This document shows, one piece after another, positions 35,633 to 43,692 of a stretch of DNA of 64,000 bases. The notes beneath the pieces were generated by a model that was not told the DNA's origin, made no database searches, and saw only the letters and a program-made list of their open reading frames with translations. The DNA is from Tenacibaculum sp. Bg11-29 (GTDB lineage: Bacteria; Bacteroidota; Bacteroidia; Flavobacteriales; Flavobacteriaceae), in contig NZ_PJBB01000003.1 of the NCBI RefSeq assembly GCF_002836595.1, forward strand, positions 1,549,001-1,613,000, given 5' to 3'. Position 1 is the stretch's first letter. The number at the start of each line of letters is the position of its first letter. Both the position numbers and the translations under genes were made by a program.

Positions 35633-37540
35633 TAGTTTAGACTGTTTTTGTTCTTGAATAGGAATAATAATAGAAATTTTAGAGCCTTTGTTCTTTTTTG
35701 AGTTTATAGAAAGTTTTCCTTCCATCATTTTAAGCCTAGCTTCTATTTGATTTAACCCAATACCATCATTTATAGAAAATGATGAGGTGGAAAATCCTAC
35801 CCCATCATCATTAACAAGAATGGTTAGTTGATTCTTTTCTTGTTTAATGGTTATTTGTGCGTAATTAGCTTTGCTGTGTTTTAATATGTTATTAGCAAGT
35901 TCTTGAATGATATTGAATATTTTTATCTCAAATTCTTGATTGTATCTATTTATATTATGTGCGGAAACTTCAAATTTTAATTGACTATTTGAGTATTTTT
36001 TAGCGGCATCTTTTAAGGCGTATTCTAAACCAAATTTTAATAAGATAGAAGAAATAAGGTTGTGAGATAAGTCTCTAACTTTTTGTGATGCTTCTAATAT
36101 TATGGCTTGAGTTTTCTCAATTTCTAAAGGTGCACTATCTTTAAGTTGCTTTTTAGTGGCACTTAAATGCATGTTTGCAGATGATAATAGTGCACTAACA
36201 TTATCGTGTAATGTTTCTGCTATTTGCTTTCTTTCAGTTTCTTTACCATCTATAGTGGCATTTAATATTTTTGTATGTGCGTCTGATTTTATTTTTTCTA
36301 TACTTTGTTGTTGTAGTAAGTTGTTTTCTGATAGTTTTAATTGTAGGTTTTTTTGACGTAATTTATAATTATAAACAATAACACCAGAAATAATAATTAC
36401 GAGTAAGCTTAATGCAGCAAAGAGTAATGTAGTTTTACTTTGTTGAGCTTCTTTAAGTTTTCGTTGTTCAGTTACCAAGTTTACTTTCTGTTGTTCGAGA
36501 TTTTCCTGATGATTGGCTTCAATTTTTTTTATAATTTGACTAATATTCTTTTCTTTTAAAACATCTTCAAATTCAAAAGAGATCTCTTGATAATCATAAG
36601 CCTTATAATCTTTTAAATTTCTCATTGCCCAAGCAAGATTGTAATATAAATTTGCTTTTAGTTTGGTTGCTGTTTGAGAATTGTCTTTTTTTAATACATC
36701 TATTCCGCTTATATAAGTTTCTTTTGCTTTTTTAAATTCTCCTATTAATAGGTATACATTTCCAAGATTGCTCTGTGCTTTTGCTAATTTGATTATGTTA
36801 TTTTTTTCTTTATATAGATCAATGGCTTTTAATGCAAAATATTTTGATTCAGAATACATTGAGTCTATTTGATATAATGCTGATAAATTAACATGAGAGC
36901 TAGCTTTATAGTTGATGATTTCATTATTGATAGAAGGAGTCTTATCTAGTTCTGAAAAAAAATATAAAGCACTGTCTTTGAATATTTTAATCCCCTTTGG
37001 AACATTGTTTTTATCAACGTATTTTTTAGTAACACCCTCTTCAAGTAATTTAAGATATGTTAAGTTTCTTTCTTGCTTGTGTTTTAAATTTTTGTAAATT
37101 TTTAGATAAATAGAGCCTACTTTTAAGTAGTTTTTTGCTAGTAAATTTAAGTATTGTGTTTTATCTAAATTAATATCATTATGTCTGTTTTTATTGTTTA
37201 AATAAGATAAGGATGTCTTAAAGTATTTTAAGGATAATTTTAGGTTTAATGTTTTATTGTAAATATCACCTAAAAGCTCAGTGTATTTATAGTTAAATTC
37301 CTGTTTTTTTGAATTTTCGTTATGTAGAGTGAGAGCCAGTTTTAAAGCTTCTGGGTATTTACCTTTACTATAATTTTTATAAGCTATCTGATAAATTGAA
37401 TCCTGTAAGACTGAATCTTTTTTAGTTAAGTTATTTCTGCGTTTTGTCTTGTAGTCTTTATTATTAGTGAATAATGTAACTGAAAACCCGATTCTAACAA
37501 AAAAAATAAGAAATACTATAGATACTAATTTTGAATACAT
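35618..37540 (-). CDS. TPR-containing NarL-type sensor histidine kinase
   Basis: The 640-residue kinase starts with a signal anchor or signal peptide (residues 5-20). A TPR-rich extracytoplasmic region follows to about residue 340 (SKYFALKAIDLYKEKNNIIK, KAQSNLGNVYLLIGEFKKAK), then a coiled coil and a membrane helix near 370-392. The HisKA_3 box is ERKQIAETLHDNVSALL with phosphoacceptor His445, and the ATPase box has NIIQELANNILKHSKANYA, NDDGVGF and GIGLNQIEARL. It would phosphorylate the NarL-type regulator encoded upstream at 38475-39125. A lipoprotein gene lies 13 bases in front of it and may sense the signal. Confidence 0.9.
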   Translation of the reverse strand: MYSKLVSIVFLIFFVRIGFSVTLFTNNKDYKTKRRNNLTKKDSVLQDSIYQIAYKNYSKGKYPEALKLALTLHNENSKKQEFNYKYTELLGDIYNKTLNLKLSLKYFKTSLSYLNNKNRHNDINLDKTQYLNLLAKNYLKVGSIYLKIYKNLKHKQERNLTYLKLLEEGVTKKYVDKNNVPKGIKIFKDSALYFFSELDKTPSINNEIINYKASSHVNLSALYQIDSMYSESKYFALKAIDLYKEKNNIIKLAKAQSNLGNVYLLIGEFKKAKETYISGIDVLKKDNSQTATKLKANLYYNLAWAMRNLKDYKAYDYQEISFEFEDVLKEKNISQIIKKIEANHQENLEQQKVNLVTEQRKLKEAQQSKTTLLFAALSLLVIIISGVIVYNYKLRQKNLQLKLSENNLLQQQSIEKIKSDAHTKILNATIDGKETERKQIAETLHDNVSALLSSANMHLSATKKQLKDSAPLEIEKTQAIILEASQKVRDLSHNLISSILLKFGLEYALKDAAKKYSNSQLKFEVSAHNINRYNQEFEIKIFNIIQELANNILKHSKANYAQITIKQEKNQLTILVNDDGVGFSTSSFSINDGIGLNQIEARLKMMEGKLSINSKKNKGSKISIIIPIQEQKQSKLSSVS

Positions 37541-37553
37541 ATAACAAAGATAA

Positions 37554-38207
37554 TTAATCTACTATTATTTCTACTCTTGGCTTTCTTATAGATGCTAATT
37601 GAGTTGATCTTCCAGAGTACTTATGGTTTACAAAATCTAATCTTATTAGATTAGCAGAAGGTGTGTTAATTGTTCTTGAAAAATTTTTTTGTTTTGATTT
37701 ACCATTAGATAAATGAACTTCGTACGCTTGTTTATCTTCATTGTAAACAAATGTTGTAGTAACATTATCATTCACTTTAAAGTTAAGTAAAAATGTGCCG
37801 TCTTCTTTTTTTGTTATATTATATGAGTTTAAAAATTCAGTAACGCCTCCTTTAGCTAATGTAATGTTATCATCTTCAACAGAGATGCGTGTTCTTTTAC
37901 CTCTATTTTCATCTAGAAAACCAATTTTTAGCTGATCGTTTTCTATGGAGAATTTGTTACTATGATTACTTGCTGTTTTACGATTTACTTCAGATAAAAT
38001 AATATCATTTGATTTGTTTTTAACAGTAACTACATCCGTATTATTTGTAGTGTTAAAATCAATTGAATATGCTCCGTTAACATCTCTTTTAAGCGTGTAT
38101 GATTGTAATAGTTTTTCTTGCGGATTACTAAGTGTTTCTACTTGATTAGAAGAACATGATGTAAAAACAATAGTCAATAATAGAAAAAATGGGGCTATTT
38201 TATACAT
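37554..38207 (-). CDS. Lipoprotein of unknown function upstream of the histidine kinase
   Basis: The 217-residue product begins MYKIAPFFLLLTIVFTSC, with Cys18 as the lipid site. The rest is beta-rich and hydrophilic, with alternating patterns (YTLKRDVNGAYSIDFNTTNN, YNITKKEDGTFLLNFKVNDN) that look like two copies of a similar unit of about 120 residues. No known family is recognised. It is only 13 bases before the sensor kinase gene, so it is probably cotranscribed and may act with it in signal sensing. The region in front of it is filled by the nested-dyad elements described separately. Confidence 0.72.
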   Translation of the reverse strand: MYKIAPFFLLLTIVFTSCSSNQVETLSNPQEKLLQSYTLKRDVNGAYSIDFNTTNNTDVVTVKNKSNDIILSEVNRKTASNHSNKFSIENDQLKIGFLDENRGKRTRISVEDDNITLAKGGVTEFLNSYNITKKEDGTFLLNFKVNDNVTTTFVYNEDKQAYEVHLSNGKSKQKNFSRTINTPSANLIRLDFVNHKYSGRSTQLASIRKPRVEIIVD

Positions 38208-38243
38208 TATTTAAGTTTTTAAGTTTTTAATAAATTGTAAAAA

Positions 38244-38346
38244 GCGATGCACTTAATAGAATAGTGTCGGGGGACTATTATAATTATACGGACTATGAGA
38301 ACAAAATTAAAGAATCTATTAATGTTATTGCTAACACGTACATCGC
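38244..38346. repeat. Nested-dyad element, copy 1
   Basis: Outer arms GCGATGCAC (38244-38252) and GTACATCGC (38338-38346) enclose TTAATAGA (38253-38260)/TCTATTAA (38315-38322) and AATAGT/ACTATT around a GGGGG tract (38269-38273). It shares the outer arms and GGGGGAC with copy 2. It lies in the leader or promoter region of the lipoprotein-kinase operon. Confidence 0.6.
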
Positions 38347-38384
38347 TGTTTTTATGTTTTAATATTTTTATTTAGTAGTTATTA

Positions 38385-38507
38385 GCGATGCACTTTTAAT
38401 AATGTATAGATTACGGGGGACGTTTTCTTTAATTAGGGGGGTAAGGAAAACTGTTTTTGAAGGGTTTCTATACTTTATATTATATTGTTTTTTACAGCGT
38501 ACATCGC
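38385..38507. repeat. Nested-dyad element, copy 2 (right arm inside the response-regulator gene)
   Basis: Outer arms GCGATGCAC (38385-38393) and GTACATCGC (38499-38507) enclose GTATAGA (38404-38410)/TCTATAC (38467-38473) and GTTTTCTTTA (38422-38431)/TAAGGAAAAC (38442-38451), with GGGGGAC at 38415-38421. The right arm lies within the last 33 coding bases of the regulator gene. Confidence 0.6.
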
Positions 38508-39125
38508 CAAACCTACTACGTTTTTTACTTTTAATTTTTTATATAAACTCTTACGATATGTTTCAACCGTTTTTATACTTACTAATAGATGTTTTGCTAT
38601 TTCACTAGAGCTTTTTTCCAAAGCTATTTGTTTCAAAACTTCTACTTCTCTTTCTGTTAAATCACCATGAGCAAGTTCTGAATCTTCAGTTTTAGCATTG
38701 TTAACATATAATTCTAATAACTTACTTTTTATATCGTCACTAAAATACTGTGTTCCGACGTGAACATTTTTTATAGCATCTATAATATGATCACTAGCAC
38801 ATGCTTTGTCTACAAAACCATTTGCTCCTAGTAATATCATCTCCTGTACTAATTTAGGATCGCTTAAACTAGAAAGTATAATTGTTTTAATTTTTAAATT
38901 ACGTTGTTTAAATGTTTTTAAAACTTCTATACCGTCCATTTCTGGCATGTTTATATCAAGAACTAATACATCTGCTTTGTTTTTAGTAGACCAATCTACT
39001 ACTTGCTTTCCTGTTAAAGAATAGCCTTCAATTTCAAAGCAATCTTCAGTGTTTAATAAGGCGATAACTCCATCTATTAAGATTTTATGGTCATCGGCTA
39101 TGTGAACTTTTATCTTGTTATTCAT
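38475..39125 (-). CDS. NarL/LuxR-type response regulator
   Basis: The 216-residue regulator has a receiver domain with acidic pair Asp11-Asp12 in IADDHKIL, phosphoacceptor Asp57 in VLVLDINMPEMDG, and the Lys of GFVDKACA. The LuxR-type helix-turn-helix is LTEREVEVLKQIALEKSSSE followed by LVSIKTVETYRKSLYKKL. It is the natural partner of the HisKA_3 kinase encoded downstream at 35618-37540. It has a good promoter at 39142-39172 and a palindromic operator array just upstream, consistent with autoregulation. Its final codons form the right arm of the second nested-dyad element. Confidence 0.92.
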   Translation of the reverse strand: MNNKIKVHIADDHKILIDGVIALLNTEDCFEIEGYSLTGKQVVDWSTKNKADVLVLDINMPEMDGIEVLKTFKQRNLKIKTIILSSLSDPKLVQEMILLGANGFVDKACASDHIIDAIKNVHVGTQYFSDDIKSKLLELYVNNAKTEDSELAHGDLTEREVEVLKQIALEKSSSEIAKHLLVSIKTVETYRKSLYKKLKVKNVVGLAMYAVKNNII

Positions 39126-39141
39126 GTGTCTTAGCGTTTAC

Positions 39142-39172
39142 AAATTTATAGTATAAAAGGAATGTGTACAAT
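39142..39172 (-). promoter_or_regulatory. Promoter of the response-regulator gene (TTG-N20-TAAATTTG)
   Basis: On the minus strand TTG at 39172-39170, a 20-base spacer and TAAATTTG at 39149-39142 fit the Bacteroidota promoter. The ATG is 16 bases downstream of the box. Confidence 0.8.
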
Positions 39173-39179
39173 ACCCAAT

Positions 39180-39231
39180 ACCCCTAGTTATGTCTTAGGG
39201 GTAACCCTAAAGAAGATAGGGATAACCCTAT
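39180..39231 (-). promoter_or_regulatory. Palindromic operator array upstream of the response-regulator promoter
   Basis: TACCCCTA (39180-39187) pairs with TAGGGGTA (39197-39204) over a 9-base gap. In addition TAGGGGTAACCCTA (39197-39210) and TAGGGATAACCCTA (39218-39231) are near-identical palindromes whose starts are 21 bases apart, two helical turns. The array starts 8 bases upstream of the -33 element. Confidence 0.65.
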
Positions 39232-39297
39232 TTTCTTTAACATTCCTTTAACATTTGGTGTTTTGAAGTGTAGCAAACAAGTGAGTTACAAAAATAG

Positions 39298-39326
39298 AAA
39301 ACCGAGATAAAAATCTCGGTTTTTTT
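39298..39326 (-). terminator. Intrinsic terminator of the DUF4293 gene
   Basis: Arms AAACCGAGAT and ATCTCGGTTT with an AAAA loop and flanking A/T runs lie 28 bases beyond the DUF4293 stop codon. Confidence 0.85.
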
Positions 39327-39353
39327 CGCACTAAATATACTAAGATGTTAGGT

Positions 39354-39791
39354 TTATCGTAATCTATCTACAGATTTTACAAGATCTTCATCCTTTTTAA
39401 TTGCTTTATTTGCTAAAACTAATAACAAAATAACAATGATAGGAAAAATCATCCCAATACCTTTCTCAGAAGCTAAAGATTCTCCAGGTAATGTTTGTGA
39501 TAGATATATCAATATTCCTAATAAAAAAAGGTTTATCAATATGTTTAATCGCCCTAAGACAAATTGTAACTGACGATTTTTAAATAAAAATATAGTTACA
39601 AAAGATAATAAAGCTGAAATATAAAATAATACAGGAGTTATTTTTTCTAAAATAGAAACTCCTGAAAACAAATCTACAATAAATATTGGTGTATTATTCT
39701 GTGAGCTTGTCCAAATACTAAAAATAAAAGTTAGACCAGCAGAAATAATTACTGCAATAAATAAATATATAGATTGTTTTCTTTGTATCAT
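39354..39791 (-). CDS. DUF4293 four-helix membrane protein
   Basis: The 145-residue product starts MIQRKQSIYLFIAVIISAGL and has four predicted membrane helices (about residues 8-26, 51-71, 80-98 and 111-127), with a basic KKDEDLVKSVDRLR tail. It matches the DUF4293 family of Bacteroidota, which is often found beside rho, as here on the divergent strand. Its function is unknown. A TACATTTG box (39808-39815) lies 17 bases upstream of its ATG. Confidence 0.88.
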   Translation of the reverse strand: MIQRKQSIYLFIAVIISAGLTFIFSIWTSSQNNTPIFIVDLFSGVSILEKITPVLFYISALLSFVTIFLFKNRQLQFVLGRLNILINLFLLGILIYLSQTLPGESLASEKGIGMIFPIIVILLLVLANKAIKKDEDLVKSVDRLR

Positions 39792-39861
39792 GTTTTTTAT
39801 TAGATTGCAAATGTAATATTTCTTTTTTTAAAAAGAAATATTACAAGTTAAATTATTTGTA

Positions 39862-39869
39862 TATATTTG
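39862..39869 (+). promoter_or_regulatory. Candidate rho -7 box (TATATTTG) with a long leader
   Basis: A perfect TAnnTTTG at 39862-39869, about 120 bases before the rho ATG. The leader contains a dyad, GTAATTGTATA (39894-39904) and TATGTAATTAC (39910-39920), that can form an 11-bp stem with G-U pairs in RNA. It lacks a T run and so is not a terminator. The -33 element is not clear. Confidence 0.55.
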
Positions 39870-39991
39870 TAGCAGTAAGTAACTGCACAAGTCGTAATTG
39901 TATAGCTCATATGTAATTACAATCAAAAAAAACTTAATACAATCAAATTCTTTTATTCATAAAGAATTATATAACTTAATTATTTTTACGA

Positions 39992-41803
39992 ATGTTCGAG
40001 ATTTCGGAATTAAAAACTAAAAAATTAACGGATTTATTAGCAATAGCCAAAACTATAGGTTTAGCGAAGGTAAGTCAGTTAAAAAAATTAGATTTAGTTT
40101 ATAAAATTTTAGATGCACAAGCAGAGTCTAGTGCAAATGAAGCTAAACCTATTGAAGAAAAAGCTAAGAGGAAGAGAATAGCAAAAACAGAAGAAACCGA
40201 AAAACAGCCAGAGGTAAAGATTGCTGATAAGGTGAAGGTTGAAGCTAAGGAAGAAAAGACAGAAGTCGCTGAAAAGGTTGTAGAGAAAGAGGTTGAGACT
40301 GTTGAGACTGTTGAGAAATCTGAAGACAATAAAACAGAAGTTGTTACTGAAGTAGAACAACAGGTAGAGGTTAAAAGACCAAGGCCAAGGCCAAGAAAAG
40401 AGGTTGAGGCTAAAAAACAAGTTGCAACTCCAAAAAAGAAAGTTGAGGCTAAGAAACAAGTTCCAACCCCTAGACAAGAAGTTGAAGCTAAGAAACAAGT
40501 TCCAACTCCTAGACAAGAAGTTGAAGCGAAGAAACAAGTTCCAACCCCTAGACAAGAAGTTGAAGCTAAAAAGCAAGTTCCAAGACCAAGAAAAGAGGTA
40601 GAGGGTAAAAAACCTCAACATAAAAATCAGAATACAAATAAGTCACATAATAAAAGTGGAAATAAGTATAGAGATCCTGATTTTGAATTTGATGGAATTA
40701 TAGAAAGTGAAGGTGTATTAGAAATGATGCCTGATGGATATGGGTTTTTACGTTCATCAGATTATAATTATTTATCATCACCAGATGATATCTACGTATC
40801 TCAATCACAAATAAAACTTTTTGGATTAAAAACAGGAGATACTGTTTTAGGTAATGTACGTCCGCCAAAAGAAGGAGAAAAGTACTTTCCTTTAATTAGA
40901 GTTTCGAAAATAAATGGATTAAATCCAAATATTGTTCGTGATCGCGTGTCGTTTGAGCACTTAACGCCATTGTTTTCTGAAGAGAAATTTAATTTAGCAG
41001 AAAAGGGAAGCTCTTTATCGACAAGAATTATTGATATATTCTCTCCTATTGGTAAAGGACAGCGTGGTATGATCGTTTCACAACCGAAAACAGGTAAAAC
41101 AATGTTATTAAAGGATGTTGCAAATGCTATAGCAGCAAATCATCCTGAGGTATATCAGATCGTTTTATTAATTGATGAAAGACCAGAGGAGGTTACCGAT
41201 ATGAAACGTAATGTTCGTGGAGAGGTAGTTGCATCTACTTTTGATGAACCAGCAGATAAGCATGTACGTGTTGCAAATATTGTTTTAGAAAAAGCAAAAC
41301 GTTTAGTAGAATGTGGTCATGATGTCGTAATTTTATTAGATTCAATTACTCGTTTAGCAAGAGCTTATAATACTGTTGCGCCAGCATCAGGTAAAATATT
41401 ATCAGGTGGTATTGATGCGAATGCATTACATAAGCCAAAACGTTTCTTTGGAGCAGCTCGTAATATTGAAAATGGAGGTTCGTTAACCATTATTGCAACT
41501 GCGCTTACTGAAACAGGTTCTAAAATGGATGAAGTAATCTTTGAAGAGTTTAAAGGTACTGGTAACATGGAGTTACAGTTAGATCGTAATATTTCTAACC
41601 GTAGAATTTACCCAGCGATTGATTTAATTAAATCGAGTACACGTCGTGATGATTTATTATTAGACGAGAAAACAGTACAGCGTATGTGGGTGTTACGTAA
41701 ATATTTAGCAGATATGAACCCTGTTGAGGCAATGACATTTATTAATGACAGAATAAGAGTTTCTAAAAATAACGATGAATTTTTAATTTCTATGAACGGG
41801 TAG
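39992..41803 (+). CDS. rho: Transcription termination factor Rho with extended N-terminal linker
   Basis: This hexameric RNA helicase ends transcription. The 603-residue protein has an N-terminal Rho_N helical domain ([19 protein letters not shown], residues 6-24), then a long charged, probably disordered linker to about residue 225. Next come a cold-shock-like RNA-binding domain ([20 protein letters not shown]) and the RecA-like ATPase core with Walker [14 protein letters not shown], Walker [17 protein letters not shown] and the end [20 protein letters not shown]. Rho of Bacteroidota often has such an insertion; here it includes 13-residue tandem repeats. A long leader and a strong terminator frame the gene. 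Confidence 0.95.
   Translation: MFEISELKTKKLTDLLAIAKTIGLAKVSQLKKLDLVYKILDAQAESSANEAKPIEEKAKRKRIAKTEETEKQPEVKIADKVKVEAKEEKTEVAEKVVEKEVETVETVEKSEDNKTEVVTEVEQQVEVKRPRPRPRKEVEAKKQVATPKKKVEAKKQVPTPRQEVEAKKQVPTPRQEVEAKKQVPTPRQEVEAKKQVPRPRKEVEGKKPQHKNQNTNKSHNKSGNKYRDPDFEFDGIIESEGVLEMMPDGYGFLRSSDYNYLSSPDDIYVSQSQIKLFGLKTGDTVLGNVRPPKEGEKYFPLIRVSKINGLNPNIVRDRVSFEHLTPLFSEEKFNLAEKGSSLSTRIIDIFSPIGKGQRGMIVSQPKTGKTMLLKDVANAIAANHPEVYQIVLLIDERPEEVTDMKRNVRGEVVASTFDEPADKHVRVANIVLEKAKRLVECGHDVVILLDSITRLARAYNTVAPASGKILSGGIDANALHKPKRFFGAARNIENGGSLTIIATALTETGSKMDEVIFEEFKGTGNMELQLDRNISNRRIYPAIDLIKSSTRRDDLLLDEKTVQRMWVLRKYLADMNPVEAMTFINDRIRVSKNNDEFLISMNG
40400..40615 (+). repeat. In-frame 39-bp tandem repeat (about five and a half copies) in rho
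   Basis: It encodes the 13-residue unit [13 protein letters not shown] from residue 137 to 208. Copies at residues 150-162, 163-175 and 176-188 are the most alike; the flanking copies (ATPKK, PRPRK and EVEGKKP ends) are diverged. Neighbouring copies differ by one or two bases. Confidence 0.92.
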
Positions 41804-41824
41804 TTTATTGAAATAATAGATATA

Positions 41825-41852
41825 AAAATCCCGCTTAATAGCGGGGTTTTTT
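41825..41852. terminator. Bidirectional intrinsic terminator after rho
   Basis: Arms AAAATCCCGCT and AGCGGGGTTTT with a TAAT loop and a following T run, between rho and the convergent 5-formyltetrahydrofolate cyclo-ligase gene. Confidence 0.85.
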
Positions 41853-42399
41853 ATTTAGGATAAAGAACATCATCAAGCGGAATGTCAAATTCGTGTGTGT
41901 CTTTTATATTTGTTATAGGAGGGAAAAAATTAAGGCCAATGGTTTTTACATCTTTTCTGCAAGCAGCCAAAAAACGATCATAAAATCCTTTTCCGTAACC
42001 AACACGGTATTTTTTTTTATCAGAAATGAGCATGGGTACGAAAACTAAGTCAATTTTTGTAACAGCAACCTCTTCAGCTTCTATAGGTTCAGGAACACCA
42101 AATTTGTTTAAATGTAGCTTTGTGTTTTCTTCTAGGTAAAAATGAGACAGTGAGTTGTCTTTGAAATTACATTGGCTTACAATTATTTTTTTTCCATTTT
42201 TTCTAAAAAAATCGATAATTGGTTGTGTGTCAATTTCATTAAATTTTTTCATCGATAGAAACAAGTGAACATTGTTTATCTTACTAAAATCAAATTTTAA
42301 AATTTGCTGGTAAATATTTTCTTCGAGTTTTTCTTTTTCAGATTCAGTAAGTGCAATCCTTTTGTTTGTATATAGTTTTCTAAGGTCAGATTTTAACAT
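41851..42399 (-). CDS. 5-formyltetrahydrofolate cyclo-ligase
   Basis: This 182-residue enzyme converts 5-formyl-THF to methenyl-THF with ATP. The N-terminus MLKSDLRKLYTNKRIALTES holds the basic start helix, and RVGYGKGFYDRFLAACRKDV (after LVFVPMLISDKK) is the diagnostic loop near residues 131-150. A conserved NFFPPI and a final IPLDDVLYPK complete the fold. It is the last of a tight minus-strand run (42401 gene one base upstream). The sequence supports the family strongly; the physiological link to its neighbours is not evident. Confidence 0.9.
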   Translation of the reverse strand: MLKSDLRKLYTNKRIALTESEKEKLEENIYQQILKFDFSKINNVHLFLSMKKFNEIDTQPIIDFFRKNGKKIIVSQCNFKDNSLSHFYLEENTKLHLNKFGVPEPIEAEEVAVTKIDLVFVPMLISDKKKYRVGYGKGFYDRFLAACRKDVKTIGLNFFPPITNIKDTHEFDIPLDDVLYPK

Positions 42400-42400
42400 T

Positions 42401-42766
42401 TTACATTGATTTTAATTCTTCTCGTAATTTTTTTGTTAATCCTTTTACAATTAATTCATAAGAATGATCAATTAATTCAAAAGCTATTTTGTCAGAAACA
42501 TCATTATTTAAAATAAGGGTGTTCCAGTGTTTTTTATTCATGTGCCAACCAGGGTTAATACTATCGTATTCGCTTCTTAATTCTAAAGCTTTTTCAGGGT
42601 CACATTTTAGGTTGACTTTTGCTTCATTCTGTTCCCAACTATTAAGCCCGCTTAAAGCAAACATTTTATTCATTACCTTAAAAACTAAAGTAACATCATC
42701 AAATGGAAAATGTTCGGTAACTCCTTTTTTAGTGATACAATAATTTCTGAATTGCTCTATATGCAT
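42401..42766 (-). CDS. MmcQ/YjbR family protein
   Basis: The 121-residue protein begins MHIEQFRNYCITKKGVTEHF and continues PFDDVTLVFKVMNKMFALSG; the pattern WHMNKKHWNTLIL, followed by AFELIDHSYELIVKGLTKKL, is typical of the MmcQ/YjbR double-wing fold, which was named from a possible DNA-binding protein. No role is established. Its ATG overlaps the end of the next upstream small membrane gene by 10 bases, and the cyclo-ligase follows at once, so all are probably one transcript. Confidence 0.88.
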   Translation of the reverse strand: MHIEQFRNYCITKKGVTEHFPFDDVTLVFKVMNKMFALSGLNSWEQNEAKVNLKCDPEKALELRSEYDSINPGWHMNKKHWNTLILNNDVSDKIAFELIDHSYELIVKGLTKKLREELKSM

Positions 42767-43005
42767 TTGTTTTTGATATTAAAGGTTTTTGAAATTAAAA
42801 ATATAATAGCAACTACGCCAAGTAATAAGAAAAAGTATTTAGTAATACTTGTAAATATAAAAAAATCAAACCCTCTATGTATTCCAGATTTATCGAATTT
42901 TATTTGAAGTGATTTTAGATAATTATTACTGTCTATAAAATGAAATAAAAATAAAGAAATAGAAGAAACTAATAGTAATTTAAATGATGTATAGTAGTCA
43001 CTCAT
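42757..43005 (-). CDS. Small membrane protein of unknown function (82 residues)
   Basis: Two hydrophobic helices are seen at about residues 7-23 and 58-75, with a polar stretch (IDSNNYLKSLQIKFDKSGIH) between. No family is recognised. The gene overlaps the MmcQ/YjbR gene by 10 bases and starts 9 bases after the DUF4230 gene end, so it is a probable member of the operon 43626 to 41851. Coding potential rests on length, ATG and this tight packing. Confidence 0.6.
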   Translation of the reverse strand: MSDYYTSFKLLLVSSISLFLFHFIDSNNYLKSLQIKFDKSGIHRGFDFFIFTSITKYFFLLLGVVAIIFLISKTFNIKNKCI

Positions 43006-43014
43006 TAATTCTTG

Positions 43015-43626
43015 TTATTCTATAGGTTTTTGGCTTGAAGCTGATAATTCTAAAGCAGAAAAATCTAATTTCCAACCAATAGTTTCAACTAAATTTTCCA
43101 TAAGAGAAATAGCTTCTAGTGCTTCTTTATTGGCAGTTTGCATTAAATTACTCTCGGGAATTTTTTGAAGAATATGTTCTTTAGCTTCTTTATTAACTTC
43201 TGTTAAGTCTTCTGAGCTAAATTTATTTAGCAATCCGTTTTGAATATCGTAAAAACGTATGTTTGGTTCTACTGAAAAAACTTCTGGTTGAGGGAAGTCA
43301 GATAAAATCAATGATTTATTCTTAGTATCGGTATGCATTTTAATTTTTCTAAAATCGAAACCAATATGCACTTTAGCATTGATTAAAATAATTGCCTTTT
43401 TTTTACTAGAAAATAAGCCTAAGAATTTTTCTTTAGAATTTTCGTGATGATATATTTCGGCAAACTCACCTTCTATGGTAATCAATTTAGATACTCTTTT
43501 AATCTTATCTAATAAGATGACGGATTGTTTTTCTGTCAAGTGTTTTTTACTTGTTGAAGAAAATTTTTGAAAAATAAAATAAGAGATAACAGTTCCGCTT
43601 ATTAAGCCTAAAAAAAGTAATTCCAT
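43015..43626 (-). CDS. DUF4230 domain protein
   Basis: Starting at the ATG ending at 43626 (MELLFLGLISGTVISYFIFQ) the product has 203 residues; a GTG two codons upstream is a less likely start. After one N-terminal membrane helix comes the DUF4230 pattern: LLDKIKRVSKLITIEGEFAE, IILINAKVHIGFDFRKIKM and a C-terminal helix ESNLMQTANKEALEAISLME. The family is widespread in Bacteroidota and Firmicutes but unassigned. The large globular part would face the periplasm, since the N-terminal end carries the anchor. Confidence 0.83.
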   Translation of the reverse strand: MELLFLGLISGTVISYFIFQKFSSTSKKHLTEKQSVILLDKIKRVSKLITIEGEFAEIYHHENSKEKFLGLFSSKKKAIILINAKVHIGFDFRKIKMHTDTKNKSLILSDFPQPEVFSVEPNIRFYDIQNGLLNKFSSEDLTEVNKEAKEHILQKIPESNLMQTANKEALEAISLMENLVETIGWKLDFSALELSASSQKPIE

Positions 43627-43692
43627 AAACACTATTTTAGATAAAATCCTTTATTATTTATTAATGATAATAGATTAAAAGTTAGAGTACAG

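Noticed and set aside
40400..40615. CRISPR-like repeat array
   Set aside because: The repeats are directly adjacent, in frame and code for a 13-residue unit of Rho; there are no spacers.
40109..40621. Long antisense frame over the Rho linker
   Set aside because: It is a hydrophobic, Phe/Leu/Ser-rich mirror of the lysine-rich repeat codons, has no promoter or homology, and the sense gene is certain.
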